This document shows, one piece after another, positions 7,348 to 14,311 of a stretch of DNA of 21,910 nucleotides. The notes beneath the pieces are model-generated. The model was not told the DNA's origin. It worked only from the letters and a program-made list of their open reading frames with translations, and did no database searches. The first letter of the stretch is position 1, and every line of letters starts with the position of its first letter. Position numbers and translations under genes: made by a program. The stretch is from a virus: IMG/VR virus record IMGVR_UViG_3300007345_000325, positions 1 through 21,910 of that record. One strand, written 5' to 3'.

Positions 7348-8345
7348 ATTTGTATTTTGTTATTTTGTGTTGGTGTATTCATTTCTACTATTCTTATAGT
7401 ATCTCTATCTAATCTAAAGAAACTTATTCTAGTATCACCATTTCTACATTTAAGGAAATGAAATACTAATGTTTCTGGATCAGTTATTTGTATTCTTTCT
7501 GGGCCATAATATCTAATTTTTCTAGCAGCTGGTTTGTTAATACCAAGTACTATATCAGCATGTTGCAATAATGCATCAGCGCCAAATAAATCAGAATCTA
7601 AAACATAATTACCATATGTACCTTCCATAGCACGTTTAGGGTCATCAATATTTCTATTCAACTGACTTAAAATAACAAATGATAGTGGATACGTTCTCTT
7701 CATAAAAGTTAGCGCTTCACCAAGATTATATAACATTTCAAATCTATCTTTCTCATGCTTATCTCTTTTGAATAAAGCTGAGTGATCTACAGTTACTAAA
7801 AGTTTAGGATATACTTTACTTCCATTAACTTCTTTAACATTAGTTTTGAAATGATAATCTATACTTGCGCAAAATTCATTAACAGTACACGGTCTATAAA
7901 TAGAAAAGACCTTATTATTTTTGTTTAGTGTACTAGTGTATTGTTTACATTTATTATAAATCTCTTCTTCCAAAGGTTCATACTTACTATGAAGGACACC
8001 ATAATCTTTCTGAGTTATAGCAGAGAATGCTCTCATACCAAGAGTTTTCTCAGGCATCTCAAATTGAAATTGTAAAACTTGAAAGTCTTGATCTTGATTA
8101 AGAGCAATAACTTCTGTAACAAGCTGCTCCATAAACAAAGTTTTACCGACACCAGGTCTAGCGCCAACTACAGTTAGAGTATTCCACTCTAAACCATTTA
8201 GTGTAGCATCATTAAACTTAGGCCATGCAGTTGCAAGACTTTTAATTCTACCATCCATTCTCCCTCTCATTTCTAAGAGAGCTTTCTCATAAGCACGTAC
8301 TTTACTAATAGCCTTTAGAGGCTTTGCACCATTAAATTGTTCCAA
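7344..8345 (-). CDS. DnaB-type replicative helicase (SF4), C-terminal domain only
   Basis: The 333-residue protein carries the RecA-like motor of DnaB helicases: Walker A GARPGVGKT (61-69), LQFQFEMP (91-98, the L-x-F-S-L-E-M-like segment), Walker B LLVTVDHSAL (182-191) and SQLNR (227-231). It would unwind DNA ahead of the fork as a hexamer. Bacterial DnaB is about 450-470 residues; the N-terminal primase-interacting collar domain is missing here, leaving only about 45 residues before the motor. In the phage, the primase is a separate gene (4258-5238). The gene overlaps its downstream neighbour by 4 nt and starts 1 nt after the stop of the upstream gene, so the cluster is translated together. 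Confidence 0.9.
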   Translation of the reverse strand: MEQFNGAKPLKAISKVRAYEKALLEMRGRMDGRIKSLATAWPKFNDATLNGLEWNTLTVVGARPGVGKTLFMEQLVTEVIALNQDQDFQVLQFQFEMPEKTLGMRAFSAITQKDYGVLHSKYEPLEEEIYNKCKQYTSTLNKNNKVFSIYRPCTVNEFCASIDYHFKTNVKEVNGSKVYPKLLVTVDHSALFKRDKHEKDRFEMLYNLGEALTFMKRTYPLSFVILSQLNRNIDDPKRAMEGTYGNYVLDSDLFGADALLQHADIVLGINKPAARKIRYYGPERIQITDPETLVFHFLKCRNGDTRISFFRLDRDTIRIVEMNTPTQNNKIQI

Positions 8346-8346
8346 A

Positions 8347-8940
8347 TTATACTATTTTTTCTCTAAATATATCTAGATCTTCATTAGGGCCCTCATAATT
8401 TAACATGTCGCAGTAAGTAGCCAAATCAGACTCAAATGATTTATCTGAGCCTTGTTTTCTAATAAAGTATTGGGATGTTCTCATATATTCATAATTTTTC
8501 ATACTATACTCAAGTACATACTTTCTAGTAGCCTTTAATATAGTTTCCCATGTGTAATCATAATTTTCAAAGAACCATCTAAAACCTGATTCTAAATTCT
8601 TTACATTAGTTCTTGCATACTTACCACTTCCAAGTTTTTTAGCAGGAAATAATGAGTTATATAACTTTATGTTAGTATCAAAGTTATCTCCTAGTAAATC
8701 CTTAGAAGTTTTCTTTTTACTCTTTCTAAAATAAGAGCCTAATTCTTCCATAAAGATAAGGCTTTTACTACTTAATTGCAAGTTATCAGTAAGCCAACCT
8801 TCTGCTAATAACCTATGTACTTCTAGGTCAGAATTAGCTAAAGATTTAGATACAGATACCTTATTCTTCATACAGTGTAATACATATAAAGAGTTAGGTG
8901 TTAACTTCTCCTTTATTAATCTATTAAATATTTCATCCAT
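8347..8940 (-). CDS. Winged-helix-like protein, possible helicase loader or replication initiator
   Basis: A 197-residue protein without a motif I can name firmly. Its first 70 residues (SLYVLHCMKNKVSVSKSL, then LLAEGWLT) have the spacing of a winged helix-turn-helix domain. A basic linker (RKSKKKTSKD, 72-81) follows, then a helical domain rich in aromatic residues (FRWFFENYDYTWETI, YMRTSQYFIRK). It lies between the uracil-DNA glycosylase gene and the DnaB helicase gene with gaps of 1 nt on both sides. Helicase loaders and origin-binding proteins are often placed there in phages, so this is a reasonable but unproven guess. No Walker motif is present, so it would not be a DnaC-type ATPase. Confidence 0.72.
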   Translation of the reverse strand: MDEIFNRLIKEKLTPNSLYVLHCMKNKVSVSKSLANSDLEVHRLLAEGWLTDNLQLSSKSLIFMEELGSYFRKSKKKTSKDLLGDNFDTNIKLYNSLFPAKKLGSGKYARTNVKNLESGFRWFFENYDYTWETILKATRKYVLEYSMKNYEYMRTSQYFIRKQGSDKSFESDLATYCDMLNYEGPNEDLDIFREKIV

Positions 8941-8941
8941 G

Positions 8942-9655
8942 CTACCAAGTTAAGGAAAAATTATTATTGTCTTTTAAAATCTTTTGAACATCTGTAAAAA
9001 CATTTTTACAATCCCACTTCTGTCCTTTATTGTATACAGCACTTGCTGGATGACTAATCAGAAATTTATAATTCATATCATGTACAGTATCTTTCCACTC
9101 ATGAGCTTGTTTACCCATATAGATATATACTAATCCTGTATGACCAAATGTAAGATGATCAAATAAATAGGCCAGGAACGGCTTCCATATAGGATAATGT
9201 TGTCCTATTTTACCTACAGTAGTTGTAAGTGCAGTATTTAACATTAGCACGCCTTGGTTGGCCCATCTTGTGAGATCTGGATTATGTGACTGACCTACTC
9301 CATCATATACAGTTCTGTTTACTTCATCTAAAATAAACTTTAAACTTGGTTGCTGCTCCATGGTATTGCTACAACTAAATGCAATGCCATCAGCTACTCC
9401 TAATTTAGGATAAGGATCCTGTCCTACTATAACTACTTTAAGTTCATTATAAGGACATTCTTCAAATGCTCTAAATAACTGACTAAGCTTAGGAGTAAAT
9501 CTTTTACCATCTTTAGATAGTGTTACTAATTGTTTAATTATATTTTCAAAATCAGAACTAAATATAAAAGATTTAAGAGGTCTACTCCAACCTGATGGTT
9601 CTAATTTTTTAAATATTTTTTGTTTAATGTCTTCTATGTCTATGGTTTTTGTCAT
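8942..9655 (-). CDS. ung: Uracil-DNA glycosylase, family 1
   Basis: The 237-residue protein has the family 1 uracil-DNA glycosylase signature. VVIVGQDPYP (74-83) contains the water-activating aspartate (D80) of G-Q-D-P-Y-H, with proline in place of histidine at the last position. LMLNTALTT (137-145) holds the uracil-contacting asparagine (N140), and SHPAS (201-205) matches the H-P-S-P-L-S loop with the catalytic histidine (H202). Length and motif order are normal. It would excise uracil from DNA, either protecting phage DNA from misincorporated dUTP or acting on host DNA. It is divergent from the lone plus-strand gene at 9684 with only 28 nt between the start codons, and is the first gene of the replication core in transcription order after that point. 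Confidence 0.93.
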   Translation of the reverse strand: MTKTIDIEDIKQKIFKKLEPSGWSRPLKSFIFSSDFENIIKQLVTLSKDGKRFTPKLSQLFRAFEECPYNELKVVIVGQDPYPKLGVADGIAFSCSNTMEQQPSLKFILDEVNRTVYDGVGQSHNPDLTRWANQGVLMLNTALTTTVGKIGQHYPIWKPFLAYLFDHLTFGHTGLVYIYMGKQAHEWKDTVHDMNYKFLISHPASAVYNKGQKWDCKNVFTDVQKILKDNNNFSLTW

Positions 9656-9683
9656 ATTTTATTTATATTTGATAAAATTCAAA

Positions 9684-9980
9684 ATGGAATCTCTTCAAGT
9701 ACAAGAAATTAAAGATGGTGCTATTATAAACATCAAAGTAAATAAAACTTTTTATATGATGTGTAAAGCATCTTTGTATACTCTTTTTAAAGAAACGTAT
9801 GATATAAAAAATGGTAATCCAGAAACTTTTATAAAAAATATTGTCTCTAATCCATATGAAAAACTTGATGAAAAAGAAAGAATCTTTCATACTTTTACAT
9901 TGCTAATAGCTGAAATTGAAGCTCAAGCTAAATCTCAAGGCTTTCTTCAAGAAAAAGAAGTTAAACCTAATGAAGATTAA
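9684..9980 (+). CDS. Lone plus-strand gene of unknown function
   Basis: A 98-residue protein starting MESLQVQEIKDG; I prefer the ATG at 9684 to one at 9627, because the longer form would begin inside the uracil-DNA glycosylase gene with a stretch unlike a coding sequence. Codon use and the RNY pattern look real. The protein is soluble, helical in its second half (HTFTLLIAEIEAQAKSQGF, 74-92) with a charged tail. I do not recognise it. It is the only plus-strand gene in the window: it is divergent from the glycosylase gene and its last 14 nt overlap the end of the convergent gene at 9967-10329. A sequence TATATTTG (9664-9671) fits the -7 element of Bacteroidota promoters (TAnnTTTG), but no matching upstream box is at the right distance. 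Confidence 0.82.
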   Translation: MESLQVQEIKDGAIINIKVNKTFYMMCKASLYTLFKETYDIKNGNPETFIKNIVSNPYEKLDEKERIFHTFTLLIAEIEAQAKSQGFLQEKEVKPNED

Positions 9981-10329
9981 CATTATAAAATTCACCAATC
10001 TCTATACAGGCTTGAATAGCCAAACTTAATTCATCTTTATCACATTCTGCAAAAGACTTATAATCATTTACTATAAGTAATCCTGCTTTATCTTTTACTA
10101 GCTTTTTCATATCATCAAAGCTATAGCCACTTTCCTTGGCCAGTTCACGTATACATTTATGCACTTTAGATATTTGTGCACCACTTCCATTAGAATCAGA
10201 GATAGACAAAAATATGTCTACCTCTTGTCCTTCAGAAAGTTTTTCAGTAAATAACTTAAAAGCTACCTTATCCATTTTCTTTGGATAGACTAGCTTCCCG
10301 TTCTGCATTTTTAATTTTGCTGAAAACAT
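9967..10329 (-). CDS. NinB-like small recombination protein (tentative)
   Basis: The 120-residue protein begins FSAKLKMQNGKLVYP, then KLSEGQEVDIFLSI, continues with VHKCIRELAKESGYS and DDMKKLVKDKAGL, and ends KSFAECDKDELSLAIQ with a final helix. This layout (an N-terminal strand with N-G-K-L, a central helix with E-L-A, and a C-terminal K-S-x-A-x-x-x-K-x-E-L block) is like lambda NinB/Orf-type proteins, which help load recombination proteins on SSB-coated DNA. The resemblance is by eye only. The start at 10329 creates a 62-nt overlap with the upstream gene; I keep it because the N-G-K-L strand would be lost from the ATG at 10275. The stop lies inside the end of the plus-strand gene. Confidence 0.72.
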   Translation of the reverse strand: MFSAKLKMQNGKLVYPKKMDKVAFKLFTEKLSEGQEVDIFLSISDSNGSGAQISKVHKCIRELAKESGYSFDDMKKLVKDKAGLLIVNDYKSFAECDKDELSLAIQACIEIGEFYNVNLH

Positions 10330-10546
10330 TTATTAATTCTTTTACAAGGTTTATATCTTTTACTTCTAAAGCTGTAACATCATCTACAGTTACATGGAGC
10401 TTTCCACTTAATGTTGTATCACCCACCATTATTATACCACCTGCAAGTCTTTTACGAAAGTAATAATAATCATAACCATTATCACTTTCTTCATCATATA
10501 CCATAACTTTCTCAAAGTCTAGGTCCATTAGTTCTTGTTCAGTCAT
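10268..10546 (-). CDS. Unknown small acidic protein
   Basis: A 92-residue protein, strongly acidic at the N-terminus (DEESDNGYDYYYF, 18-30), followed by beta-prone segments (GGIIMVGDTTLSGKLHVTV) and a C-terminal helix. I do not recognise it. It overlaps the next gene by 62 nt, the largest same-strand overlap accepted here, and its own start overlaps the upstream gene by 8 nt. No cysteines, membrane segment or known motif. Confidence 0.7.
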   Translation of the reverse strand: MTEQELMDLDFEKVMVYDEESDNGYDYYYFRKRLAGGIIMVGDTTLSGKLHVTVDDVTALEVKDINLVKELINVFSKIKNAEREASLSKENG

Positions 10547-10952
10547 TCTTTTCTAATTTTTTCTTATTACTCCAAACTTCTTGGTTTAAAATTTTAGATT
10601 CATATTCTTTTCTAACCATCATATACTTACCGTGGGTAGGATCAAACTCACCAAGATCTTTAATTCTTTCTTTTCTAAAAAAATTAATTACTTGAGAAGC
10701 TACAAACCAATTCTCTTTATCAGGAGATTCTAGTAATCTTACAGCATTTTTAACACTATCTGGATCCATATAACCAAGATACTGTAACAACCTTAATTCA
10801 GCAAGAAACACAAAAGGTTTGTAAGTATCTTTTTTTGTTCCTTTGACATACATATACCATAGCATATGTAAGTTATTACATTCTGGAGCATTTGTTATTT
10901 CAAAATGCTCCAAGCATATTTTTTTACTTAAGTTTCTTATTCTTCTTTCCAT
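10539..10952 (-). CDS. Unknown basic helical protein
   Basis: A 137-residue protein with several likely helices, including LAELRLLQYLGYMDPDSVKN (51-70). The N-terminus (MERRIRNLSKK) and C-terminus (NKKKLEKND) are basic. I do not recognise a family; binding to nucleic acid is possible but not supported by a motif. It overlaps its neighbours by 8 nt downstream and 16 nt upstream, typical of the tightly packed small genes here. Confidence 0.75.
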   Translation of the reverse strand: MERRIRNLSKKICLEHFEITNAPECNNLHMLWYMYVKGTKKDTYKPFVFLAELRLLQYLGYMDPDSVKNAVRLLESPDKENWFVASQVINFFRKERIKDLGEFDPTHGKYMMVRKEYESKILNQEVWSNKKKLEKND

Positions 10953-11146
10953 GATAATATTGCTTTTCTTACTTCTTTACCTAAGTCAGCATCATTAGGA
11001 TAATCTTTATATAAATCAATTATACGCTCTCCTAAATGGCAGAGACTAAATTTATTTTCTTCTATAGTCTCTCTTATACGATCATAATCATGTAGATTAC
11101 TATCTATACCTCTTACCTGTCTATGTTTATTTAAATCTTTACTCAT
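10937..11146 (-). CDS. Unknown small protein
   Basis: A 69-residue charged protein with a helical pattern (RIRETIEENKF, GERIIDLYKDYP). Not recognised. It overlaps the next gene by 16 nt and the upstream gene by 8 nt, and its position in the coupled series is the main reason to accept it. Confidence 0.7.
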   Translation of the reverse strand: MSKDLNKHRQVRGIDSNLHDYDRIRETIEENKFSLCHLGERIIDLYKDYPNDADLGKEVRKAILSWKEE

Positions 11147-11462
11147 AAGCTGCCTCTATTTCTGCGTTTTCTTTCATATCTTCAATGAAGCTTGCTAGTT
11201 CACCCCATACCATAAATCTATTAACTCCATAATCAAATATCATCCAATCATATGTACCTTCCTCTATTTGCTCTTCATATTGTTCATACAACTTTTCAGC
11301 AATTGGCATTAAATATTCCCAACCTGGGATATCTTCCATGTCATCTAATTTTTCTCCACTATAGTCAACTAATATCTGATTCTTTTTAACTATAGCATGC
11401 ATTCCATCATGTTTTCTAGTTGCTTTTAATAACTCTTTTATATGTTCATCTGATTTACTCAT
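11139..11462 (-). CDS. Unknown acidic protein
   Basis: A 107-residue acidic protein (many glutamates and aspartates, notably YEQYEEQIEEGTYDW near 59-73, and ENAEIEAAYE at the end). Small acidic phage proteins sometimes mimic DNA to block host enzymes, but nothing here shows that. It begins MSKSDEHIKELL and is separated from a small zinc-ribbon gene by only 3 nt upstream. Confidence 0.75.
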   Translation of the reverse strand: MSKSDEHIKELLKATRKHDGMHAIVKKNQILVDYSGEKLDDMEDIPGWEYLMPIAEKLYEQYEEQIEEGTYDWMIFDYGVNRFMVWGELASFIEDMKENAEIEAAYE

Positions 11463-11465
11463 AAT

Positions 11466-11591
11466 TTACTTTTTTTTCTTTTTACTTTTGCTATCTAATG
11501 TCTCTAGACATTCTTTACATACCCACACTCCAAGATCCTCCATTTCAGATCTTTCTTTTTCTTCTCTACATTTATAACAAGGTATAGCCAT
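11466..11591 (-). CDS. 41-residue zinc-ribbon protein
   Basis: This gene is too short for most gene finders. The 41-residue protein begins MAIPCYKC and has two CxxC knuckles, C5-x2-C8 and C25-x2-C28 (CKEC), 16 residues apart, which would bind one zinc ion in a treble-clef or ribbon fold. It ends in a run of lysines (KSKKKKK). It fits precisely between its neighbours (1 and 3 nt gaps), supporting a real gene. Such miniature zinc proteins in phages may bind nucleic acid or host RNA polymerase; no specific function can be assigned. Confidence 0.78.
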   Translation of the reverse strand: MAIPCYKCREEKERSEMEDLGVWVCKECLETLDSKSKKKKK

Positions 11592-11592
11592 A

Positions 11593-11910
11593 TTATTTAT
11601 TATTTAAAGGTACTGCTACCATAGCACTACCACGATTATTGAAAAATATTACAAACTTATATCCATCCATTTCAAAAGTTTCTACAAATCTAGGATCACC
11701 TGGATTCTTATAATATTTAATATCAATCATTTCAGCTTTACTCCATTCTTCATCTGCAAGCTCCATTCTTGTTTTTCCTTGTTCTTTACCACACCCTACT
11801 AAATGGTAAAGCAAACCAAGAGTACATATTGTTAATAAAACAATAAATCTAACTCTTGCACCTTTATTAGTTCCTAACCATTTATCAAATTTTTCAAATT
11901 TATTCATCAT
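11593..11910 (-). CDS. Small membrane-anchored protein, candidate lipoprotein
   Basis: From the ATG at 11910 the protein has 105 residues; an upstream ATG at 11937 would overlap the preceding gene by 38 nt, and the ATG pair at 11910/11907 directly follows an AACAAAG leader. A basic N-terminal region (about 20 residues) is followed by a hydrophobic stretch (FIVLLTICTLGLLYHLVG) that ends in cysteine: LVGC fits a lipobox, so the protein could be a lipoprotein facing the periplasm, or a simple membrane anchor. The remainder (about 65 residues) is soluble, with a beta-rich end (KFVIFFNNRG). A role at the host envelope, such as exclusion of other phages, is possible but unproven. Confidence 0.75.
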   Translation of the reverse strand: MMNKFEKFDKWLGTNKGARVRFIVLLTICTLGLLYHLVGCGKEQGKTRMELADEEWSKAEMIDIKYYKNPGDPRFVETFEMDGYKFVIFFNNRGSAMVAVPLNNK

Positions 11911-12223
11911 CTTTGTTTTTAGTTGCCACTTTACCATCTTTTACCATGTACAAACAATTAGTGTTTAGATAAACTTCTTGAGTACCTCCCTTAACAGAGA
12001 TGTCTACTGAACCTTCACCCCAATCTTTTACTATAGTCTTTGGTTCTATGTTGATAGATTTGTAGAAAGGGTGTATACCTATATTAAAATCTTGTTCTAA
12101 CTCTTCTTTTGTGTCGTACTGTATATAAAATGGCGCATCTTCTACATCTACATGTAAGATTGAAATCCCTTCTTTGGGCACCATATTAACTACTGCATCA
12201 AATCTGTTTATTGTTTTCATCAT
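11900..12223 (-). CDS. Unknown small protein
   Basis: A 107-residue soluble protein with alternating strands and turns (ISILHVDVEDAPFYIQY, EVYLNTNCLYMVKDGKV). Not recognised. Two adjacent ATG codons (12223 and 12220) follow an AACAAAG leader; either could be used. It ends NKDDE, the same five residues encoded near the start-signal of the next gene upstream, because a 17-bp sequence is repeated at 11903 and 12216. Confidence 0.78.
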   Translation of the reverse strand: MMKTINRFDAVVNMVPKEGISILHVDVEDAPFYIQYDTKEELEQDFNIGIHPFYKSINIEPKTIVKDWGEGSVDISVKGGTQEVYLNTNCLYMVKDGKVATKNKDDE

Positions 12224-12314
12224 CTTTGTTTTGTTTTGCTATTAAATATGCTATATAGAGATCTCTATCAAAGTGATCCCAATGTTCCATCCAATCTGCT
12301 ATGTTAGTGCTCAT
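12198..12314 (-). CDS. 38-residue unknown protein
   Basis: A short frame from the ATG at 12314 to a TGA at 12198 gives a 38-residue protein beginning MSTNIADWMEHWDHFDRD, then a helix (LYIAYLIAKQNKDDE). The start overlaps the stop of the Myb/SANT-like gene by 11 nt and the end overlaps the next gene by 26 nt, which is the same stepping seen along this region. It fills what would otherwise be an 80-nt gap. Tryptophan- and acid-rich, not recognised. Confidence 0.6.
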   Translation of the reverse strand: MSTNIADWMEHWDHFDRDLYIAYLIAKQNKDDENNKQI

Positions 12315-12678
12315 TTTCTAAAACTTTTTTAGGAAGCTTAAACATCATTTCTTGGATATCTATATGGGCTTGTATTTCTCTTATAGATTTTTCTATACTT
12401 TCTTTTTCTTGTTTCATTTTATGTAGCATAAACACTAATAAATCAGAATGAAATTCTTGCATAGAGTTAAGATAATCTATAGCTTCTTTATCACTAATAT
12501 GATTTAAGAAATAACCTTCTCTTCTTAAATCACCTATTTTATCTTCTATTTTTTCTTGTCTTCTACCTAAATGTTGACATAAATGTAGAATTCCTTTCTT
12601 AAAATAATTTTTTACAACATATTGGACTTCTTCTTCTGTCCACTTTTTACCATCATTTGGCTGTTTACTTTTACTCAT
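12304..12678 (-). CDS. Myb/SANT-like DNA-binding protein with a coiled coil
   Basis: The 124-residue protein begins with a short lysine-rich region and then KKWTEEEVQYVVKNYFKKG (11-29), followed by LGRRQEKIEDKIGDL (37-51). This spacing is that of a Myb/SANT or similar trihelical HTH domain (W-T-x-E-E-x-x-x-V/L; G-R-x-x-x-x-I-x-x-K). The C-terminal part (about 65-115) is a long charged helix with heptad-like hydrophobic spacing, suggesting dimerisation. It is probably a sequence-specific DNA-binding protein, maybe a regulator of phage genes. It is the first gene after the tRNA. Confidence 0.75.
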   Translation of the reverse strand: MSKSKQPNDGKKWTEEEVQYVVKNYFKKGILHLCQHLGRRQEKIEDKIGDLRREGYFLNHISDKEAIDYLNSMQEFHSDLLVFMLHKMKQEKESIEKSIREIQAHIDIQEMMFKLPKKVLENEH

Positions 12679-12698
12679 AATTTAAATTTAAAAATTAG

Positions 12699-12772
12699 TA
12701 CACCCATTAGGAGTCGAACCTAAGACCTACTGCTTAGAAGGCAGTTGCTCTATCCATCTGAGCTATGGGTGC
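12699..12772 (-). tRNA. tRNA-Arg(UCU)
   Basis: A complete cloverleaf on the minus strand. The acceptor stem GCACCCA pairs with TGGGTGT (first pair G-U) with discriminator A; D stem GCTC/GAGC; anticodon stem ACTGC/GCAGT around the loop CTTCTAA, giving anticodon TCT; a 5-nt variable region; and T stem TTAGG/CCTAA around loop TTCGACT. CCA is not encoded. It reads AGA, a common arginine codon in these AT-rich genes, so it could support phage codon use. It is followed by a T-rich stretch (ACTAATTTTT). Located between the radical SAM gene and the Myb/SANT-like gene. Confidence 0.96.
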
Positions 12773-12777
12773 ATCAG

Positions 12778-13620
12778 TTAAAAAATATACCTTATTGTGT
12801 CTAAATCAAAGTACTGTGAGTATAGTTCTTTAAACTCCTCAAGTAACCTTGTTTTATGTTTCAAAGGATACCTCATAACGCCTGAACTATTTTTTACTTC
12901 ATAGCTGAGGCTCATTAATTCTTTGGCCTGGTCAGAAGACCTTGCCATTTGATTAGCATGATTAGTTAATGCAATTACCTCACATTTATTTACTCCTGCT
13001 ATATCTTTTACCATCTTAAATAACTCACTGTAGTCTTGTTTCCATTTCTTATAGAAAACAAGAGGACTGTAGTTAACGTGCACTTCCCACCCAAGGTCCT
13101 TAAGTCTATTGATCTCAGGGATCCTATCTGCAACCTTCTGCATCTTAGGCTCTAATACATCTGCAAACCTCTGAGGCATAAGACTAACTCTTACCCTAGG
13201 TTTTTTGTTAAAATGATTTACATCAAGCTTTAGCAACTTTGGATACTTAGTGGCCATTGTACTATTAAGCTGTGGATGATCATCATATCTTTTAAGATAA
13301 TCTATCAGTGGTTCTGGTAAATGTTTCTGCATCAATACTAAATCAGTATTACAAGCTACATCTACCATAGTATATTTAGGATCCTGCTGATCAGGGACCT
13401 TGGTAAAACCTTCTTCCCACTTAACAACAGATTCAAATATGTCATCTACATTAGTATTTACAAATACTCTATGACCATTGTACCGTGACATATAACAATA
13501 AGTGTCTACACAGCCACCAAAACATCCATAGATTAGATTTGGTGCTATACAGTTTGCACTATTGTTATTGTCTTTAGTAACCAAGGTCTTAGTCTGCTGA
13601 ATCTTAATTGCCTTGCTCAT
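12778..13620 (-). CDS. Radical SAM protein of the spore photoproduct lyase type
   Basis: This 280-residue protein has the features of spore photoproduct lyase-like radical SAM enzymes: a cysteine cluster in YGCFGGCVDTYCYMSRYNGH (31-50), followed by VFVNTNVDDIF, with later segments (VRVSLMPQRF and EVHVNYSPLVFY) that fit the barrel strands. The lyase reverses thymine-thymine spore photoproduct in DNA using a [4Fe-4S] cluster and S-adenosylmethionine. The cysteines are at 33, 37 and 42, so the spacing is CX3CX4C rather than the usual CX3CX2C; I checked this against the DNA and it is no reading error. C24 lies nearby. It is shorter than bacterial lyases (about 340 residues). A DNA photodamage repair role is likely but not certain. 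Confidence 0.82.
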   Translation of the reverse strand: MSKAIKIQQTKTLVTKDNNNSANCIAPNLIYGCFGGCVDTYCYMSRYNGHRVFVNTNVDDIFESVVKWEEGFTKVPDQQDPKYTMVDVACNTDLVLMQKHLPEPLIDYLKRYDDHPQLNSTMATKYPKLLKLDVNHFNKKPRVRVSLMPQRFADVLEPKMQKVADRIPEINRLKDLGWEVHVNYSPLVFYKKWKQDYSELFKMVKDIAGVNKCEVIALTNHANQMARSSDQAKELMSLSYEVKNSSGVMRYPLKHKTRLLEEFKELYSQYFDLDTIRYIF

Positions 13621-13628
13621 TATTTACT

Positions 13629-13856
13629 CTAGAAAGGTTCTTCTTCTTTTTTATTCTCTCTCGCGTCTGTTTTCCAGTCAAACTTTGTGAGATCTTTTTC
13701 ATTATAATCTGCCTCCGCAACTGTCTTGTTGTACTCATCCCAGTTATAAATTTTAAGTTCATACATCTTTAACACATCTCCTGATGTTAATCCTGGAGGT
13801 AATTCTCCATCATTTGCATTCATTATATCAATACATAATTCTTTCATTCTTCCCAT
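13629..13856 (-). CDS. Small unknown protein with an acidic EEEPF tail
   Basis: A 75-residue soluble protein: a helix at the N-terminus (MKELCIDIMNAN), a GELPPGLT turn, then a charged tail ending ENKKEEEPF. The last residues are similar to the acidic-PF tip with which bacterial SSB recruits partner proteins, so this protein may use the same docking sites; this is an inference from five residues. It overlaps the HTH gene upstream by 13 nt. Confidence 0.72.
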   Translation of the reverse strand: MGRMKELCIDIMNANDGELPPGLTSGDVLKMYELKIYNWDEYNKTVAEADYNEKDLTKFDWKTDARENKKEEEPF

Positions 13857-14308
13857 TCTTCAAAGAATTTAGTTAATACTGCTCTAATTGTACTTTCTGC
13901 ATTTCTTGTTCCACAAACTCTAGAATATTTTTCAAGATTATTACATAGTTTTTCATCAAGAGCAAGTCTATAACCACTCTTTTTACCAAATATACTATGT
14001 AAGCTTATAATTCTTTTAGCCATTACATTCTTCTTAAGTCTCACTTTTACTTCATACGGAAACTTCTTCTTTAATGTATCTGTGTTAGTTATAAAACTTT
14101 GATCATCTTTAAACTTGAGAGCATTTATCTTATTATGATGCACTCTATTTCTACATGTATTTAAGAAATCAGCTACTGCTTGTTCTGTCATACCGCATCC
14201 ATAGTACATTGCACCAATAATATAAGATCTCTGATCTACATACTGATCTTGTCTTGTTTTAGGAATAGAATTGAAAGCTTTTTTAAGTTCTTTCTTATCT
14301 AATGTCAT
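13844..14308 (-). CDS. HTH-type DNA-binding protein (putative)
   Basis: A 154-residue basic protein. Residues 38-61 (GCGMTEQAVADFLNTCRNRV and on) fit a helix-turn-helix in which T-E-Q-A-V-A-D-F-L forms the first helix and the arginine-rich stretch the recognition helix. The region 115-150 (YRLALDEKLCNNLEKYSRV, then STIRAVLTKFFEEW) resembles a ribbon-helix-helix or small dimerisation module. No catalytic motif. Probably a phage regulator or DNA-binding accessory protein. It lies 3 nt downstream of a small membrane protein gene. Confidence 0.72.
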   Translation of the reverse strand: MTLDKKELKKAFNSIPKTRQDQYVDQRSYIIGAMYYGCGMTEQAVADFLNTCRNRVHHNKINALKFKDDQSFITNTDTLKKKFPYEVKVRLKKNVMAKRIISLHSIFGKKSGYRLALDEKLCNNLEKYSRVCGTRNAESTIRAVLTKFFEEWEE

Positions 14309-14311
14309 ATT

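Noticed and set aside
12699-12772. tRNA gene as attachment site of an integrated element
   Set aside because: No integrase, no direct repeat of the tRNA 3' end and no other mobile-element genes in the window.
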